Shown here piece after piece: positions 1 to 9,528 of a stretch of DNA of 64,000 nucleotides. Below the pieces are notes generated by a model. The model searched no databases and was not told the origin of the DNA. It saw only the letters and a program-made list of their open reading frames with translations. Where the stretch lies: the NCBI RefSeq assembly GCF_000023285.1, contig NC_013162.1, positions 846,501 through 910,500 on the forward strand, in the 5' to 3' direction. Position 1 is the stretch's first letter. Each line of letters opens with the position of its first letter. A program made the translations under genes and the position numbers. This stretch comes from Capnocytophaga ochracea DSM 7271 (GTDB lineage Bacteria > Bacteroidota > Bacteroidia > Flavobacteriales > Flavobacteriaceae).

Positions 1-777
1 ATGAGAAAAACATTATTATTCGTAGCCTTGCTATCGGTGATGGCAACTACATTCGCACAAGAGAAAATCAAAGACGTAAGAACCAAACCCGACCTCTACT
101 TCTTGCAAATCGGTGAGGTGGCAAACAGTCTTGAGCTCCTACCTCCTCCTCCTCAACCAGGTAGTATTCTTTTCCTTAACGACGAAGCCCAATACCAATG
201 GGGCTTAATGCAACGCCGTACCCCTCGTGGTGAGCAAGCCGTATCGGATGCTCGTGTAGAGGGTCCTGGCGTGCCTAATGCTTTTTCCGAAGCTTTTGGC
301 ATCAAGATTTCTAAGGAAACTACTCCCGAAATCTTCAAACTTGTAGTAAATATGCGCGAAGATGCAGGCGACCTCGCTACTCGTGCCGCCAAAGAACACT
401 ATATGCGCGTGCGTCCGTTTGCTTTCTACGAAAAGACCACTTGCAATCCCGAACAACAAAAAGAACTCTCTACTAATGGTTCTTATCCCTCTGGTCACAC
501 CGCTATTGGGTGGGCTACCGCTTTGGTGCTTGCCGAAATCAATGTCGATAGACAAAACGAAATCCTCAAACGCGGATATGAAATGGGACAAAGTCGCGTG
601 ATTTGTGGTTACCATTTCCAAAGTGATGTAGATGCTGCTCGTCTCGTAGCAAGTGCCGTAGTAGCGCGTCTCCACGCCAATGATGCCTTTATGAAACAAC
701 TCGAAAAAGCTAAAAAAGAGTTTGAAGGACTTGTAAAAAAAAGCAAAGTAAAGAAAAGTGAACGTATGACTAAATAA
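1..777 (+). CDS. Class A (PAP2-type) non-specific acid phosphatase
   Basis: This is a periplasmic phosphomonoesterase predicted to release inorganic phosphate from organic esters. A signal peptide covers about residues 1-19 and ends TTFAQ. The three-part PAP2/class A signature is complete: KEHYMRVRP at 131-139, PSGH at 163-166 and SR...H...D at 198-209, including the catalytic histidine of [12 protein letters not shown]. The length of 258 residues is normal for PhoN/PhoC-like enzymes. The ATG is the first base of the window, so a promoter cannot be seen. It lies 11 bases before a phosphate-selective-porin-like gene, which supports a role in phosphate scavenging. The family call is firm; the substrate is unknown. 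Confidence 0.9.
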   Translation: MRKTLLFVALLSVMATTFAQEKIKDVRTKPDLYFLQIGEVANSLELLPPPPQPGSILFLNDEAQYQWGLMQRRTPRGEQAVSDARVEGPGVPNAFSEAFGIKISKETTPEIFKLVVNMREDAGDLATRAAKEHYMRVRPFAFYEKTTCNPEQQKELSTNGSYPSGHTAIGWATALVLAEINVDRQNEILKRGYEMGQSRVICGYHFQSDVDAARLVASAVVARLHANDAFMKQLEKAKKEFEGLVKKSKVKKSERMTK

Positions 778-788
778 AATTTAAAACT

Positions 789-2003
789 ATGAAAAAGATA
801 TATTTTATGATGTTCAGCCTAATGGCTGTGGGCTATACCTATGCCCAAGAAGAACCAACCACCGTTACCGATACCACCGAACCTATGCCCGCTACACCTA
901 TACAGGAAGCTCCTAAACCCGAAGAAAAGTTAGAAGTAAAACCCGGAGGACGTATTTTATTGGACGCTGGTTATTTCAATGCCAATGAGCAAAAAGATAA
1001 GTTCGTAAGTGGGGTAGCTATCCCCGATGTGCGTATGGGCTTAGGCGTACGCTATGGTAATTGGAAAGGAAAAGTAGATATCGGCTTTGCTTATGGCAAA
1101 GTTTCTCCTAAGGATATCTTTATCGAATACGGTTTCAGCAAACACACACTTTTGCGTGGAGGTTATTTCGTACACCAATTCGGTATGCAAAGTGCCACCA
1201 GTTCTTCTTTCAAAATATCGATGGAAGAACCCCAAAGTAACGAGGCTTTCTTCAACTCTCGTCTCATCGGTTTGATGCTCTTACACCAAAAAGATGACTT
1301 TATGGGTACTTTAAGCCTCTTTGCCGAAGGTGAAACGATGAAGAAAAGCTCTGATGCTACAGGCGACCAAGGTATGGGTATGATGAGCCGTTTGCTCTAT
1401 CGCCCACAACGTGAAGAAGGCAAGATTTTTCACGTAGGACTCTCAGGTGCTTTCGAAACACCTCGTTATAACGAAACACCAGCACTTAACCACAACTCTT
1501 ATGTGCTCAAAACACCTTTCCCTACTCGTATCGCTAAGGTAACCGCACAACAAGCAACTATTGATAACGCTACTTTCCTTTATAAATTCTCCCCCGAATT
1601 GCTCTTTGCACGTGGTCGTTTAGGTTTAGAAGCCCAATATTACTATGTGAATGTAAATCGCAAGAGTGGTTTCGATAATTTCAAAGCAAGTGGTGCTTAT
1701 GGTATGTTCCGTGCTATCGTAAAAGGAAACCCTTACGAATATACTGACATCGATGGAGGTATCGCTACCCCCAGACCTGGTGCTATGGAACTCGTTGCTG
1801 GTTATAACTACACCGATTTATCCGACCCTAAAGCGGGTATCTTAGGAGGTCGCCTCAACGATTATTCACTTACATTCAACTATTATATCAATAAGTATAT
1901 GATTTGGCGTGTACGTGCTTCCTACACCGGTGTTACTTACCGTGAAAGCATTCCCGACACCAATTTAAGTCTTATCGAAACTCGTTTGCAAATCAAGTTC
2001 TAA
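789..2003 (+). CDS. Outer-membrane porin, phosphate-selective porin O/P-like
   Basis: This is probably an outer-membrane beta-barrel for uptake of phosphate or phosphorylated compounds. It has a signal peptide (about residues 1-19, ending TYAQ), a Pro/Thr/Glu-rich linker (20-50), then repeated amphipathic strands with aromatic girdles and a C-terminus ending in alternating hydrophobics with a terminal Phe (LIETRLQIKF), the usual signal for barrel insertion. Phrases such as FIEYGF and GGYFVHQFGMQ resemble OprO/OprP-type porins. It follows the acid phosphatase by 11 bases, so the two are likely co-transcribed. The barrel call is strong; the phosphate specificity rests on neighbours and family resemblance. 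Confidence 0.75.
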   Translation: MKKIYFMMFSLMAVGYTYAQEEPTTVTDTTEPMPATPIQEAPKPEEKLEVKPGGRILLDAGYFNANEQKDKFVSGVAIPDVRMGLGVRYGNWKGKVDIGFAYGKVSPKDIFIEYGFSKHTLLRGGYFVHQFGMQSATSSSFKISMEEPQSNEAFFNSRLIGLMLLHQKDDFMGTLSLFAEGETMKKSSDATGDQGMGMMSRLLYRPQREEGKIFHVGLSGAFETPRYNETPALNHNSYVLKTPFPTRIAKVTAQQATIDNATFLYKFSPELLFARGRLGLEAQYYYVNVNRKSGFDNFKASGAYGMFRAIVKGNPYEYTDIDGGIATPRPGAMELVAGYNYTDLSDPKAGILGGRLNDYSLTFNYYINKYMIWRVRASYTGVTYRESIPDTNLSLIETRLQIKF

Positions 2004-2239
2004 GTGCGAGCTGTACAGCCAATTGTAAAGGGACTGTTTGAAAAGTTTTTATAGAGGTATAATTGTGGATTCTCCTCCTTTTGGAGGGGGAACGGGGGAG
2101 GTTTATTATCATATAGTTATAAAAGACCTCCCACCATATGGCAGTCACAAACTTTGCCAAAGCTCGTAGCACGAGATGCAATTAAAACTTTGCCAAAGTT
2201 ACAAAGTTAAAGAATATAATTTTCTAATTAAAACACAGT
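2004..2239. repeat. Intergenic cluster of short palindromic repeats
   Basis: No gene is seen here. The spacer holds a wobble-paired hairpin right after the porin stop (2004-2016, GTGCG-AGC-TGTAC), a GGGGGAGG...CCTCCC stem near 2090-2140, a partial 15-bp palindrome at 2149-2162, an AGC-triloop hairpin CTCGT-AGC-ACGAG at 2163-2175, and an exact AACTTTGCCAAAGTT at 2186-2200. The same modules recur in other intergenic regions of the window. Confidence 0.7.
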
Positions 2240-3526
2240 ATGAAAATAAGAATCATAACTCTACAAGCATTACTACTCCTCTTGTGTCCGCTCTTAGCGA
2301 TGGCACAACTCAACCGCTCCGAAAGTTTTAAAAGCCAATACAAGCTCAAAGAAGTGGTGATCCTCAGCCGTCATAACATTCGCTCCTCACTATCAGTGAA
2401 CGGGAGTACCTTACAAAAAATGACGCCTCACGAATGGATAAAATGGAGCGCTGCCCCCAGTGAACTTACCCTTCGTGGGGGAGCACTCGAAACCATTATG
2501 GGTCAGTTTTTCCGCAAATGGACAGTAGCCGAAGGGCTCTTTGCTGAGAATGCAGTTCCCTCTGTTGATGAAGTGAATTTCTATGCTAATAGTATGCAAC
2601 GCACCATTGCGACGGCACAATATTTCTCCTCAGGATTTATGCCCGTAGCCAATTTGCATATCAACCACCGCTTTACCCCCAGCAAAATGGACCCTGTGTT
2701 CTTCCCTGCGCTTACTAAAAGTAGCCCTGCTTTCAAAGCACAAGCAATGAAAGAAATTGCTGCTATGGGAGGTAAAAAAGGTATTGTGGGCATCAACGAG
2801 GGATTGAAAGACTCTTACCAACTCTTGGAAAAAGTACTCGATTTGAAGAACTCACCCGCTTGTAAATCCGGTGAAGTGTGTGCTTTCAACGATTACAACA
2901 CCCAGTTGAAACTCGAAAAAGGTGATGAACCTAATATGAAAGGTTCGTTGAAGTTAGCTAACTCCGCTTCCGATGCTTTTATTTTGCAATATTATGAAGA
3001 TAAAGACCCTGTGCAAGCAGCTTTTGGCAACAACCTCACCACCTCCGACTGGGAAAAAATCGCTAAGGTAAAAGATGTCTATGGCGATGTGCTTTTCACC
3101 GCTCCTATCGTAGCCGTGAACGTAGCGCACCCTCTACTAGTGTATATGAAAGACGAACTCAACGCCAAAAACCGCAAATTCACATTCCTTTGTGGTCACG
3201 ATTCTAACATTGCCAGCGTGAATGCCGCTTTGGAAGTAGAAGAATACAGTTTGCCTAAATCTATTGAGAAGAAGACCCCAATAGGTAGCAAACTCGTGTT
3301 TGAAAAATGGGTAGACAACAGCGGTAAAGAGTTTGTATCAGTAAACATCGTATACCAAACCACCGAGCAATTGCGTGGAATGGAACTATTGGATATGCAA
3401 AATCCACCAGTAGTATTCCCTCTAAAGCTTAAAGGTGTGAAAGCCAATGCCGATGGTCTCTACACTTTAGAAAGTGTAAACGACCGCTTCGACAAAGCTA
3501 TTCGTGCTTATGAGGCTATCAAATAG
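2240..3526 (+). CDS. Histidine-type acid phosphatase (glucose-1-phosphatase/phytase-like)
   Basis: This is a secreted histidine acid phosphatase (branch 2). The signal peptide covers about residues 1-22 (ending LAMAQ). The N-terminal catalytic motif reads RHNIRS at 44-49, a variant of RHGxRxP with the phospho-accepting His45; the distal HD proton-donor motif is at His320-Asp321 in CGHDSN. The length of 428 residues fits the Agp/AppA family. In the motif Asn replaces Gly and Ser replaces Pro, a form also used by glucose-1-phosphatase-like members. It is the third gene of the phosphate-acquisition set, separated from the porin by a repeat-rich spacer, and it is followed by a terminator. Confidence 0.85.
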   Translation: MKIRIITLQALLLLLCPLLAMAQLNRSESFKSQYKLKEVVILSRHNIRSSLSVNGSTLQKMTPHEWIKWSAAPSELTLRGGALETIMGQFFRKWTVAEGLFAENAVPSVDEVNFYANSMQRTIATAQYFSSGFMPVANLHINHRFTPSKMDPVFFPALTKSSPAFKAQAMKEIAAMGGKKGIVGINEGLKDSYQLLEKVLDLKNSPACKSGEVCAFNDYNTQLKLEKGDEPNMKGSLKLANSASDAFILQYYEDKDPVQAAFGNNLTTSDWEKIAKVKDVYGDVLFTAPIVAVNVAHPLLVYMKDELNAKNRKFTFLCGHDSNIASVNAALEVEEYSLPKSIEKKTPIGSKLVFEKWVDNSGKEFVSVNIVYQTTEQLRGMELLDMQNPPVVFPLKLKGVKANADGLYTLESVNDRFDKAIRAYEAIK

Positions 3527-3540
3527 TATAGTATATCTAT

Positions 3541-3588
3541 TGAAACAATAAAAAAGCTGTCCTGAGATAGGACAGCTTTTTTGTTTCA
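3541..3588. terminator. Rho-independent terminator, bidirectional
   Basis: A 13-bp stem (AAAAAGCTGTCCT / AGGACAGCTTTTT) has a 5-base loop, A and T runs on both sides, and further outer pairing TGAAACAA/TTGTTTCA. It lies between the convergent histidine phosphatase and the last gene of the polysaccharide locus, so it can stop transcription from both. Confidence 0.9.
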
Positions 3589-3662
3589 CATATCTTTGAG
3601 GTTTGTATAAGCTAAGCCTATTTGGAAAAAGAAAGCTTTATCACATATTTAAAAGATGTTTT

Positions 3663-4496
3663 TTAAGATAATTGCTTAATTTCTTTTAATACTTTAGCAT
3701 TGATAGTCTTCCTTTCTTTATCAAAAAACCAACCGTATTTATTGAAGTAATAAATAGCCGATTTGATATGGGCTTTCAATAGTTTGATATTTTTATAGGA
3801 TGCTTTTTGGTATTCGTGTACAACAATGGCTTCGGAGAAGAAGATGGTTTTGTAGGCACGGTGGATACGACGGTTGAGGTCGAAATCTTCCATATACATA
3901 AAAAAACGCTCATCAAATAATCCTACTTTTTTAAGGGCTTCGGTGCGCAGGAACATAAAACAACCTGAGAGAATAGGGATATTCATCGTTTGGTTATAGC
4001 TAAAGTTGTGTAACTCAAAATGTTTGTTGCTTTTATCTCTCCATTTTTTAAAAGGAATAAAACGCCTAAAAATAAGATCAATAGGGGAGGGAAAGAGTTT
4101 GCAAAGGTATTGCAACTGACCATCGGGATAGATGATTTTGGGCATTATATTGCCTACCTCGGAGTGCTCATTCATATAATGAGTGAGTTTTTCTAAGGCT
4201 CCTTCTTGTATGACAATATCAGGATTTAAGACTATGTGATAGGGTAGCCCTTGCTCTATAGATTTTTTGATAGCGATATTATGAGCTTTGCCATACCCCA
4301 TATTTTCGTTGTTGAAAATATAGTGTATTTCCTTATCGGGGTACATCGTTACAACACCTTTGAGAGTATCGGTAGGCGAGTTATCGACAAGGAACAACTG
4401 TAGTGACCCACTTTTGCAAGCGAAGTAGCTATCAATAACCCTTTTTAAAGGGGTAAGGTCGGTTTGGTATAATACTATGGAGGCAGAGAGTTTCAT
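3663..4496 (-). CDS. Family 2 glycosyltransferase (rhamnosyltransferase-like)
   Basis: This is a cytoplasmic inverting GT-A glycosyltransferase that probably adds one sugar to the lipid-linked repeat unit. Visible family features are the N-terminal SIVLYQTD strand, VDNSPTD near residue 40, LNPDIVI near 95 and SGCFMFLRTEAL near 180 followed by FDERFFMYMEDFDL, typical of WbbL/rhamnosyltransferase-like GT2 enzymes. I place the start at the ATG at 4496, which gives a TAATG overlap with the preceding gene; an in-frame start 12 bases upstream is possible. It is the last gene of the locus. Donor and acceptor sugars cannot be told from sequence. Confidence 0.85.
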   Translation of the reverse strand: MKLSASIVLYQTDLTPLKRVIDSYFACKSGSLQLFLVDNSPTDTLKGVVTMYPDKEIHYIFNNENMGYGKAHNIAIKKSIEQGLPYHIVLNPDIVIQEGALEKLTHYMNEHSEVGNIMPKIIYPDGQLQYLCKLFPSPIDLIFRRFIPFKKWRDKSNKHFELHNFSYNQTMNIPILSGCFMFLRTEALKKVGLFDERFFMYMEDFDLNRRIHRAYKTIFFSEAIVVHEYQKASYKNIKLLKAHIKSAIYYFNKYGWFFDKERKTINAKVLKEIKQLS

Positions 4497-5536
4497 TAGT
4501 TTTTGCAATATAGTTTTAAATACTGATTACTCATATTTTCAATGCTATAATTTGTTACAGCACGTTTGTATATATTTTCAGCGTACTGCTGTCTATTATC
4601 ATAAGCTTTTGCAATAGCTTTGGCTAGAGAAGATATGTTGTCTAACTCGTAGAAAACTACTTCTTCTTGGTTGTATTGTTCTTTAAAGATTGCTATATTA
4701 GAACATACGGTAGGTAATTTGCATTGTCCTGCTTCTATAAGTGAAAGGCTAAACCCCTCGGAATAAGAGGTCGCTGCATATACATCAAAATACTTTAAGT
4801 AACTAATAGCATTTTTTTTGTAGCCCAAGAACCAACAGCGATCGTACACGTTTTCTCGCTTAGCTAAGGATTTTAAATTTTCTAACTCTATACCATCTCC
4901 TACTATGATAAAGAAATAATCGGGGAGGTGTTTTAGGGCTAATATAGTTTGGTGTATTCCCTTTATTTTACTGACCATACAGTGAATGCCTATTATTTTA
5001 AACTGTTTTTTGATAGCTAATAGTTGTGAATGTTCTTCTACCGGGGCATTTATTTTTTCTTCAGAAAAAGTTCTGCCATTATAAATTATGTTACTCGCTT
5101 TTTTTATACGATTTTTGTAAGCACACTCCATTATATGAGTGAGAAATATTATCTCATCTTGTTTTTTAAGGGCATTTATCCATACTTTCTCAAAAATGAA
5201 TGCTATAAAACTATTATAGGTATTTTTTAAAGTTTTATACATAAACTGATGTATGGTAGACACAAACTTACATTTATCAGTTTTTTTTCGGTGATACCAA
5301 ATGTAAAGGTCAGGTCTGAGCATATGGGTGTGCACCACATCATACTTATTGAAATCTATTTTCTCAAAGAAAGAAATTCTATAAGTATTACAAGGAAAAA
5401 AAAGAGGATCCTCTCTCACATCAAAATAATACACATCTATTAGAGCGACTTTATTTATAAGTCCCTCAATAATATCTTTAGCAACAATCACAGGACCTTC
5501 GTTGATGAGAGAGGGTATTATAAATGCTATTTTCAT
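4496..5536 (-). CDS. Family 4 glycosyltransferase
   Basis: This is a GT-B retaining glycosyltransferase of 346 residues. The N-terminal half starts with MKIAFIIPSL and GPVIVAKDII, and the C-terminal half has FIIVGDGIELENLKSL, VWFLGYKKN-like and AATSYSEGFSLSLIEAGQC, the usual donor-binding E-x7-E-like segment of GT4. It overlaps the next gene by one base (TAATG), so translation is likely coupled. It belongs to the polysaccharide repeat-unit assembly set. The sugar transferred is unknown. Confidence 0.85.
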   Translation of the reverse strand: MKIAFIIPSLINEGPVIVAKDIIEGLINKVALIDVYYFDVREDPLFFPCNTYRISFFEKIDFNKYDVVHTHMLRPDLYIWYHRKKTDKCKFVSTIHQFMYKTLKNTYNSFIAFIFEKVWINALKKQDEIIFLTHIMECAYKNRIKKASNIIYNGRTFSEEKINAPVEEHSQLLAIKKQFKIIGIHCMVSKIKGIHQTILALKHLPDYFFIIVGDGIELENLKSLAKRENVYDRCWFLGYKKNAISYLKYFDVYAATSYSEGFSLSLIEAGQCKLPTVCSNIAIFKEQYNQEEVVFYELDNISSLAKAIAKAYDNRQQYAENIYKRAVTNYSIENMSNQYLKLYCKN

Positions 5537-5605
5537 TTTGCACTTGTTTATTTTCTTCTATTTAAATTCAAGTTAATTTAGTGGCTTGATTTTAAGGCTT
5601 ATAAC

Positions 5606-6418
5606 TCATTTTTTCTTTCTAAGAAATTTATAAACCACTTTTAAAAGACTTGTAGGGAGTATTCTCAAACTTGCTCTTAAGGTAAAAATAAAGAAATTAG
5701 GAAGTAGAGGTTGTAGTTTTAAACTGTGTTTAAGTTTAAACAATTGCCACTCTCCTTTAATGTACTCTTTTCCTCTCCTTCTGGAGACCATATTATCACC
5801 TGCTCGCACTAATACTAAGGTTTCTCCTAAGTTTCCTACTTCATATCCTTTAGCGATTACCCGCAACCATAGATTGTAATCTTCTAAAAAAAGATGGTGT
5901 TGATAGCCTCCTGCTTCTTTAATAATATCTTTACGGAAGGCAATGGTTACGTGATTAAACGGACTTCTTGAAAGTGCATATTTTTTAATTTTCTCATTAC
6001 CTATAGGTACTTTCCTATAACTTGAAATAGTATTTTTATCTTCTTCAAATTCCGCTATATATCCACTAAGTAAAACTACATTAGGATGTTGAGTTATAAA
6101 AGCTACTTGTTTTTTAAAACGATTAGGTAAACAAATATCATCTGAGTCCATACGAAATACCCAATTATAAGAACAGTGTTTTAAACCTTCATTAAGAGCT
6201 TCCCCTAAACCTACATTTTGTGGTAGTCTGATAATTTTAATAGGTAAAATAGTAATAAATTGTGTTACTACTTCCTCCAATTCAGAGGTAATAGCTCCGT
6301 CATAAACCATTACAATTTCAGTAGCAGGAAGTGTTTGATTTTTTAAACTCTCCAAGCATTCTCTCAAGAATTGCGGTTTTTCCTTAGTGTAAAGTGATAA
6401 TAAAACTGAAAAATTCAT
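5606..6418 (-). CDS. Family 2 glycosyltransferase (AmsE-like)
   Basis: This is a 270-residue GT-A enzyme. The N-terminus FSVLLSLYTKEKPQFL and VMVYDGA, the metal-binding RMDSDDICLPNR (about residues 90-101) and the later FLEDYNLWLRVIAKG segment match AmsE/WfgS-like glycosyltransferases of exopolysaccharide and O-antigen loci. It overlaps the upstream GT4 gene by four bases. A 69-base spacer separates it from the gene that follows, longer than most gaps in this locus. The linkage formed is unknown. Confidence 0.85.
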   Translation of the reverse strand: MNFSVLLSLYTKEKPQFLRECLESLKNQTLPATEIVMVYDGAITSELEEVVTQFITILPIKIIRLPQNVGLGEALNEGLKHCSYNWVFRMDSDDICLPNRFKKQVAFITQHPNVVLLSGYIAEFEEDKNTISSYRKVPIGNEKIKKYALSRSPFNHVTIAFRKDIIKEAGGYQHHLFLEDYNLWLRVIAKGYEVGNLGETLVLVRAGDNMVSRRRGKEYIKGEWQLFKLKHSLKLQPLLPNFFIFTLRASLRILPTSLLKVVYKFLRKKK

Positions 6419-7464
6419 TCTTCTTCTTCCAAATATATTTTTGTATACTCATCAGCCATTTTTTGAGCAGACAAATTGTGTAAATTAGTATTTTTATTTT
6501 CTAAAAGATTATTTTCTGAAATATTCTCTATAAAATCTCCACAAGAGGGGTTGTTTTCTAAGAACTCTTTATGAGAGGGAATATCTGATAAATAAGCATA
6601 GCAACCACACGATACAGCTTCTAAAATACTCATTGGGTAGCCTTCAGCACTTGAGGTTGAAATAACATAATCGGCAATTTGGTAATATTTTTCAGGAGAG
6701 TTACTAAATCCTAAAAAAACAACATTAGGGTTATTGTTTGCTTTTTCTCTGCAAATAGTTTCTTCTGCTCCTTCTCCTAATAGGAGTAATTGAGAGTTGC
6801 TAAATTGTTTTTTATTAAAAAAAATGATAAGTTCAGGCACTCGCTTTCTTCTTATAAAACGCCCTGCGAAAATAAATATTTTGCAATCATTTTTGAACCC
6901 TAATTTCTTGCGAGCTTCACTTTTTTGTTCGTTAGATAAAGGTTTATAGACCTTTGGGTTTACTCCATTATATATATGAGTTAAATTATCTTTTTTTAGA
7001 TATTTAGAAAGGTATTTTTTTATTGACTTAGAGCAACCTATTATTTTATCAAAGTGATTTTTCTTGAGGTAATGAAAATGCATTATAGCTCCTATAGTTC
7101 CTTTTAGTAGTCCATACTCTTTAATGTAATCTTTAAAAAATAGGCTATGTATAGTAGTTAGTTTTCTCACATTAGTATTTACAAACTTCATATATTTATC
7201 AGGAAAATAACCATGGGAATGTAATATATCTAATTTGTTAAGATCACTAAAAAAAGAATCTTTAGAAGAATAATCACTCATATAAATAATCCCTAAAGAA
7301 CATTCCTTTTGAATGTGTATTTCATATCCTATATTGTTTTTTCTCACTGCGATAAGTTGGACATCAAATATTTCTTTGCTAAGGAAAGAAATAATGTTGA
7401 ACACTACATTTATAGGTCCACAATTTTTTATTTCTGGAACAATAAAACCTATCTTTTTTTTCAT
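6415..7464 (-). CDS. Family 4 glycosyltransferase
   Basis: This 349-residue GT-B protein starts MKKKIGFIVPEIKNCGPINVV. Mid-protein HIYNGVNPKVYKPL and KIFIFAGRFIRRKRVPELI mark the start of the C-terminal GT4 domain, and VISTSSAEGYPMSILEAVSCG is the donor-nucleotide segment. Overlaps of four bases with both neighbours indicate tight operon packing. It is very AT-rich, as are the neighbouring polymerase and glycosyltransferase genes, which is common for the variable core of surface-polysaccharide loci. Confidence 0.85.
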   Translation of the reverse strand: MKKKIGFIVPEIKNCGPINVVFNIISFLSKEIFDVQLIAVRKNNIGYEIHIQKECSLGIIYMSDYSSKDSFFSDLNKLDILHSHGYFPDKYMKFVNTNVRKLTTIHSLFFKDYIKEYGLLKGTIGAIMHFHYLKKNHFDKIIGCSKSIKKYLSKYLKKDNLTHIYNGVNPKVYKPLSNEQKSEARKKLGFKNDCKIFIFAGRFIRRKRVPELIIFFNKKQFSNSQLLLLGEGAEETICREKANNNPNVVFLGFSNSPEKYYQIADYVISTSSAEGYPMSILEAVSCGCYAYLSDIPSHKEFLENNPSCGDFIENISENNLLENKNTNLHNLSAQKMADEYTKIYLEEEE

Positions 7465-8504
7465 AAAGCTAACGGTTTAAAATAATCATCTATCACATAA
7501 GGAGCTTGAAACACATAGGTTGCAATAGCTTGTAAAATAACAAATAACACCAATAATATAGTGCTAAAATATTTAAATCTATAAAAAACAAAAGGTAATA
7601 TGAAAATTTCAGAAAAAGAAAAAGCTGTAGCAAAACGGCCACTTAAAATAGCAAAGTCTGAAAAGCCTATCCTAAAAGCTACTCCTACAACAAAAAGTAG
7701 AAAAAAGACTTTGAATAAGTTGTTTTCATACATTTTTCCATTCATAAAAAATAATATAAACAGAAATGTAAAAAAAGCCTTGATATTAGGTAATCTAAAA
7801 ATACCAAGGTCTTCTGCATATTCAGTAGAGAATGAATATTCTTCAACCCTACTTGATATACTTATCAAAATATCGACTAATACAAATTTAGCTATAATAA
7901 TAAATACTATAAGAATAATTACTGAACACCATCTAAATTCATTAAAGGATAATGATAAAAATTTCAAAATGAGACTAAAAAAAATTCCTATAATTACAAT
8001 AAGTAAAGCTGTTTGATGAAAAGATAGTGCTAAAAGTGTAAGAAATAAAAATTTCATAGAGAATTTATTATCTTTTGATATAAAAAAAGCTAAAGCATAT
8101 AGAGCTAATGGGGTGGAAAAACCTTGCCGTATTTGTGTGAATTGTTGTAATAAAAAGTATCCTGAAGAAAGATAAAGTAATAGAACGGGTATTATTTTTA
8201 TATTTATTTTTTTTGATACTAAAAATATTATATAAAAGGTAAGAAATGAAAATATAGTAAAAAATATAATATGAGACTGGGTTAGTAAACTTATTAAAAA
8301 GCAATACCATCCAAAACCTATTTCCATTCCTGTAAAGGCATAAAATTGTATAGGGTTTAGTAGATCAAAAACATCTATATATTTAAACACTGAATAATAC
8401 ACAATAGTATCACGAGTATCACCTCTGTTACCTACAATAAAAGCAACCAAAAGAGACACCAATAAAAATACTATAGTATTCTTTTTGATTAAAATCTGCT
8501 GCAT
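7461..8504 (-). CDS. wzy: EpsG-family O-antigen/polysaccharide polymerase (Wzy candidate)
   Basis: This integral membrane protein of 347 residues has about 9-10 hydrophobic segments and is probably the Wzy polymerase that links repeat units in the periplasm. The arrangement near the N-terminus, NRGDTRDTIVYYSVFKYI followed by EIGFGWYCFLI and later FTQIRQGFSTPLALYALAFF, is the pattern of the EpsG family. It is the only polytopic protein of the locus other than the flippase, which supports the role. It lies between glycosyltransferase genes with a four-base overlap downstream. Wzy proteins are poorly conserved, so the call rests on topology, the EpsG-like motifs and context. Confidence 0.75.
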   Translation of the reverse strand: MQQILIKKNTIVFLLVSLLVAFIVGNRGDTRDTIVYYSVFKYIDVFDLLNPIQFYAFTGMEIGFGWYCFLISLLTQSHIIFFTIFSFLTFYIIFLVSKKINIKIIPVLLLYLSSGYFLLQQFTQIRQGFSTPLALYALAFFISKDNKFSMKFLFLTLLALSFHQTALLIVIIGIFFSLILKFLSLSFNEFRWCSVIILIVFIIIAKFVLVDILISISSRVEEYSFSTEYAEDLGIFRLPNIKAFFTFLFILFFMNGKMYENNLFKVFFLLFVVGVAFRIGFSDFAILSGRFATAFSFSEIFILPFVFYRFKYFSTILLVLFVILQAIATYVFQAPYVIDDYFKPLAL

Positions 8505-8507
8505 AAG

Positions 8508-9521
8508 CTACCCCATCAACTTTATATATTTCTCATCATTGTAATAATTATCAAAGATACTTTTTACAATATTATAATAATTCTCACGGTTCATATTTGT
8601 GTTGTTTTCAAACTCCAAAATTTTTTGTACAGCTTTTTCTATATTTATATTCCCTAAAAGTTTTAGTTCATATTCCTTTAAATTAATCTTTTCGTTGAAA
8701 TCACCTACAGCATCTGTGAATATAGGAATCAATCCTACTGAAAGATAAGAATTCATTTTTGTAGGTGTTGCCACATAGTTTATTACACTTGTTTTACGAA
8801 TGAGAAATCCATATTTATATTTTGATAATTCTACTTCCAATTCTTCCAAAGGGATATATTTTACCTCAAAATGTTGTATTTGTTTTTCAGTTAAGGCTGT
8901 ATTTGCTTTTTCTATTTCAGCAGTTAGAATTGTCAATTTGCTATGAGGTAGTTTTTCCTCTATCTTTTTATAGATAGTTAGCATTTCATCAAAACACTGC
9001 CAAGCGCTTAAACTTCCTGCATATACAAAGTATGGTTTAGTATATCTGTTGGGAGTAAAGAAGGTGTCTTTCTGCAAATGTTTATTGTAACAAGGAATAA
9101 TCATTGCTTTATGTTTTACCTTTACTTTATATTTTTTTTCATAATGTTGTAGCATTGCTTCAGAAACAAAAAATATTTTTGTAGTAAATTTCATTATCAA
9201 CCATTCTATTATACATCTTAAATAGTAGAAAAGTTTATTGGGTTTAGTAAGCATCACTTCTTCTGGTGAAACGCCTTGTACCCAATGGATAATTTTAATA
9301 CCACGACGCTTAAAAAAACATTGCATAAAGCTGTTGAGCTCAATAGTAAGTACAATATCTTTATTTTTTATTTCACTCAAACTATTACAGCGCATTGAAC
9401 TCCCTCCTGCTTTTTCAATAGCCTTTTCAATGAGTTCAATATAATATTGAGTGGCATCATTCAGACTATTTCGCTCAGGAGGTAGAAAAATTTTAATATT
9501 TTGACTACTGAATATATTCAT
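8508..9521 (-). CDS. Putative glycosyltransferase (GT-B fold)
   Basis: This 337-residue protein has features of GT4-type glycosyltransferases but is more divergent than its neighbours. IHWVQGVSPEEVML near residue 80, KIFFVSEAMLQHY near 115, and YFVYAGSLSAWQCFDEML near 165 (start of the donor domain) are recognisable, with a C-terminal KMNSYLSVGLIPIFTD in place of the usual EGFGL segment. It lies 3 bases before the polymerase gene and 7 bases after wecB. The transferred sugar is unknown. Confidence 0.7.
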   Translation of the reverse strand: MNIFSSQNIKIFLPPERNSLNDATQYYIELIEKAIEKAGGSSMRCNSLSEIKNKDIVLTIELNSFMQCFFKRRGIKIIHWVQGVSPEEVMLTKPNKLFYYLRCIIEWLIMKFTTKIFFVSEAMLQHYEKKYKVKVKHKAMIIPCYNKHLQKDTFFTPNRYTKPYFVYAGSLSAWQCFDEMLTIYKKIEEKLPHSKLTILTAEIEKANTALTEKQIQHFEVKYIPLEELEVELSKYKYGFLIRKTSVINYVATPTKMNSYLSVGLIPIFTDAVGDFNEKINLKEYELKLLGNINIEKAVQKILEFENNTNMNRENYYNIVKSIFDNYYNDEKYIKLMG

Positions 9522-9528
9522 TTATTCA

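Noticed and set aside
205-699. Minus-strand frame of 164 codons
   Set aside because: Antisense to the acid phosphatase gene with its complete catalytic signature; no protein features of its own.
7600-8016. Plus-strand Lys/Ile-rich frame of 138 codons
   Set aside because: Antisense to the polymerase gene; composition reflects AT-rich membrane-protein codons read backwards.
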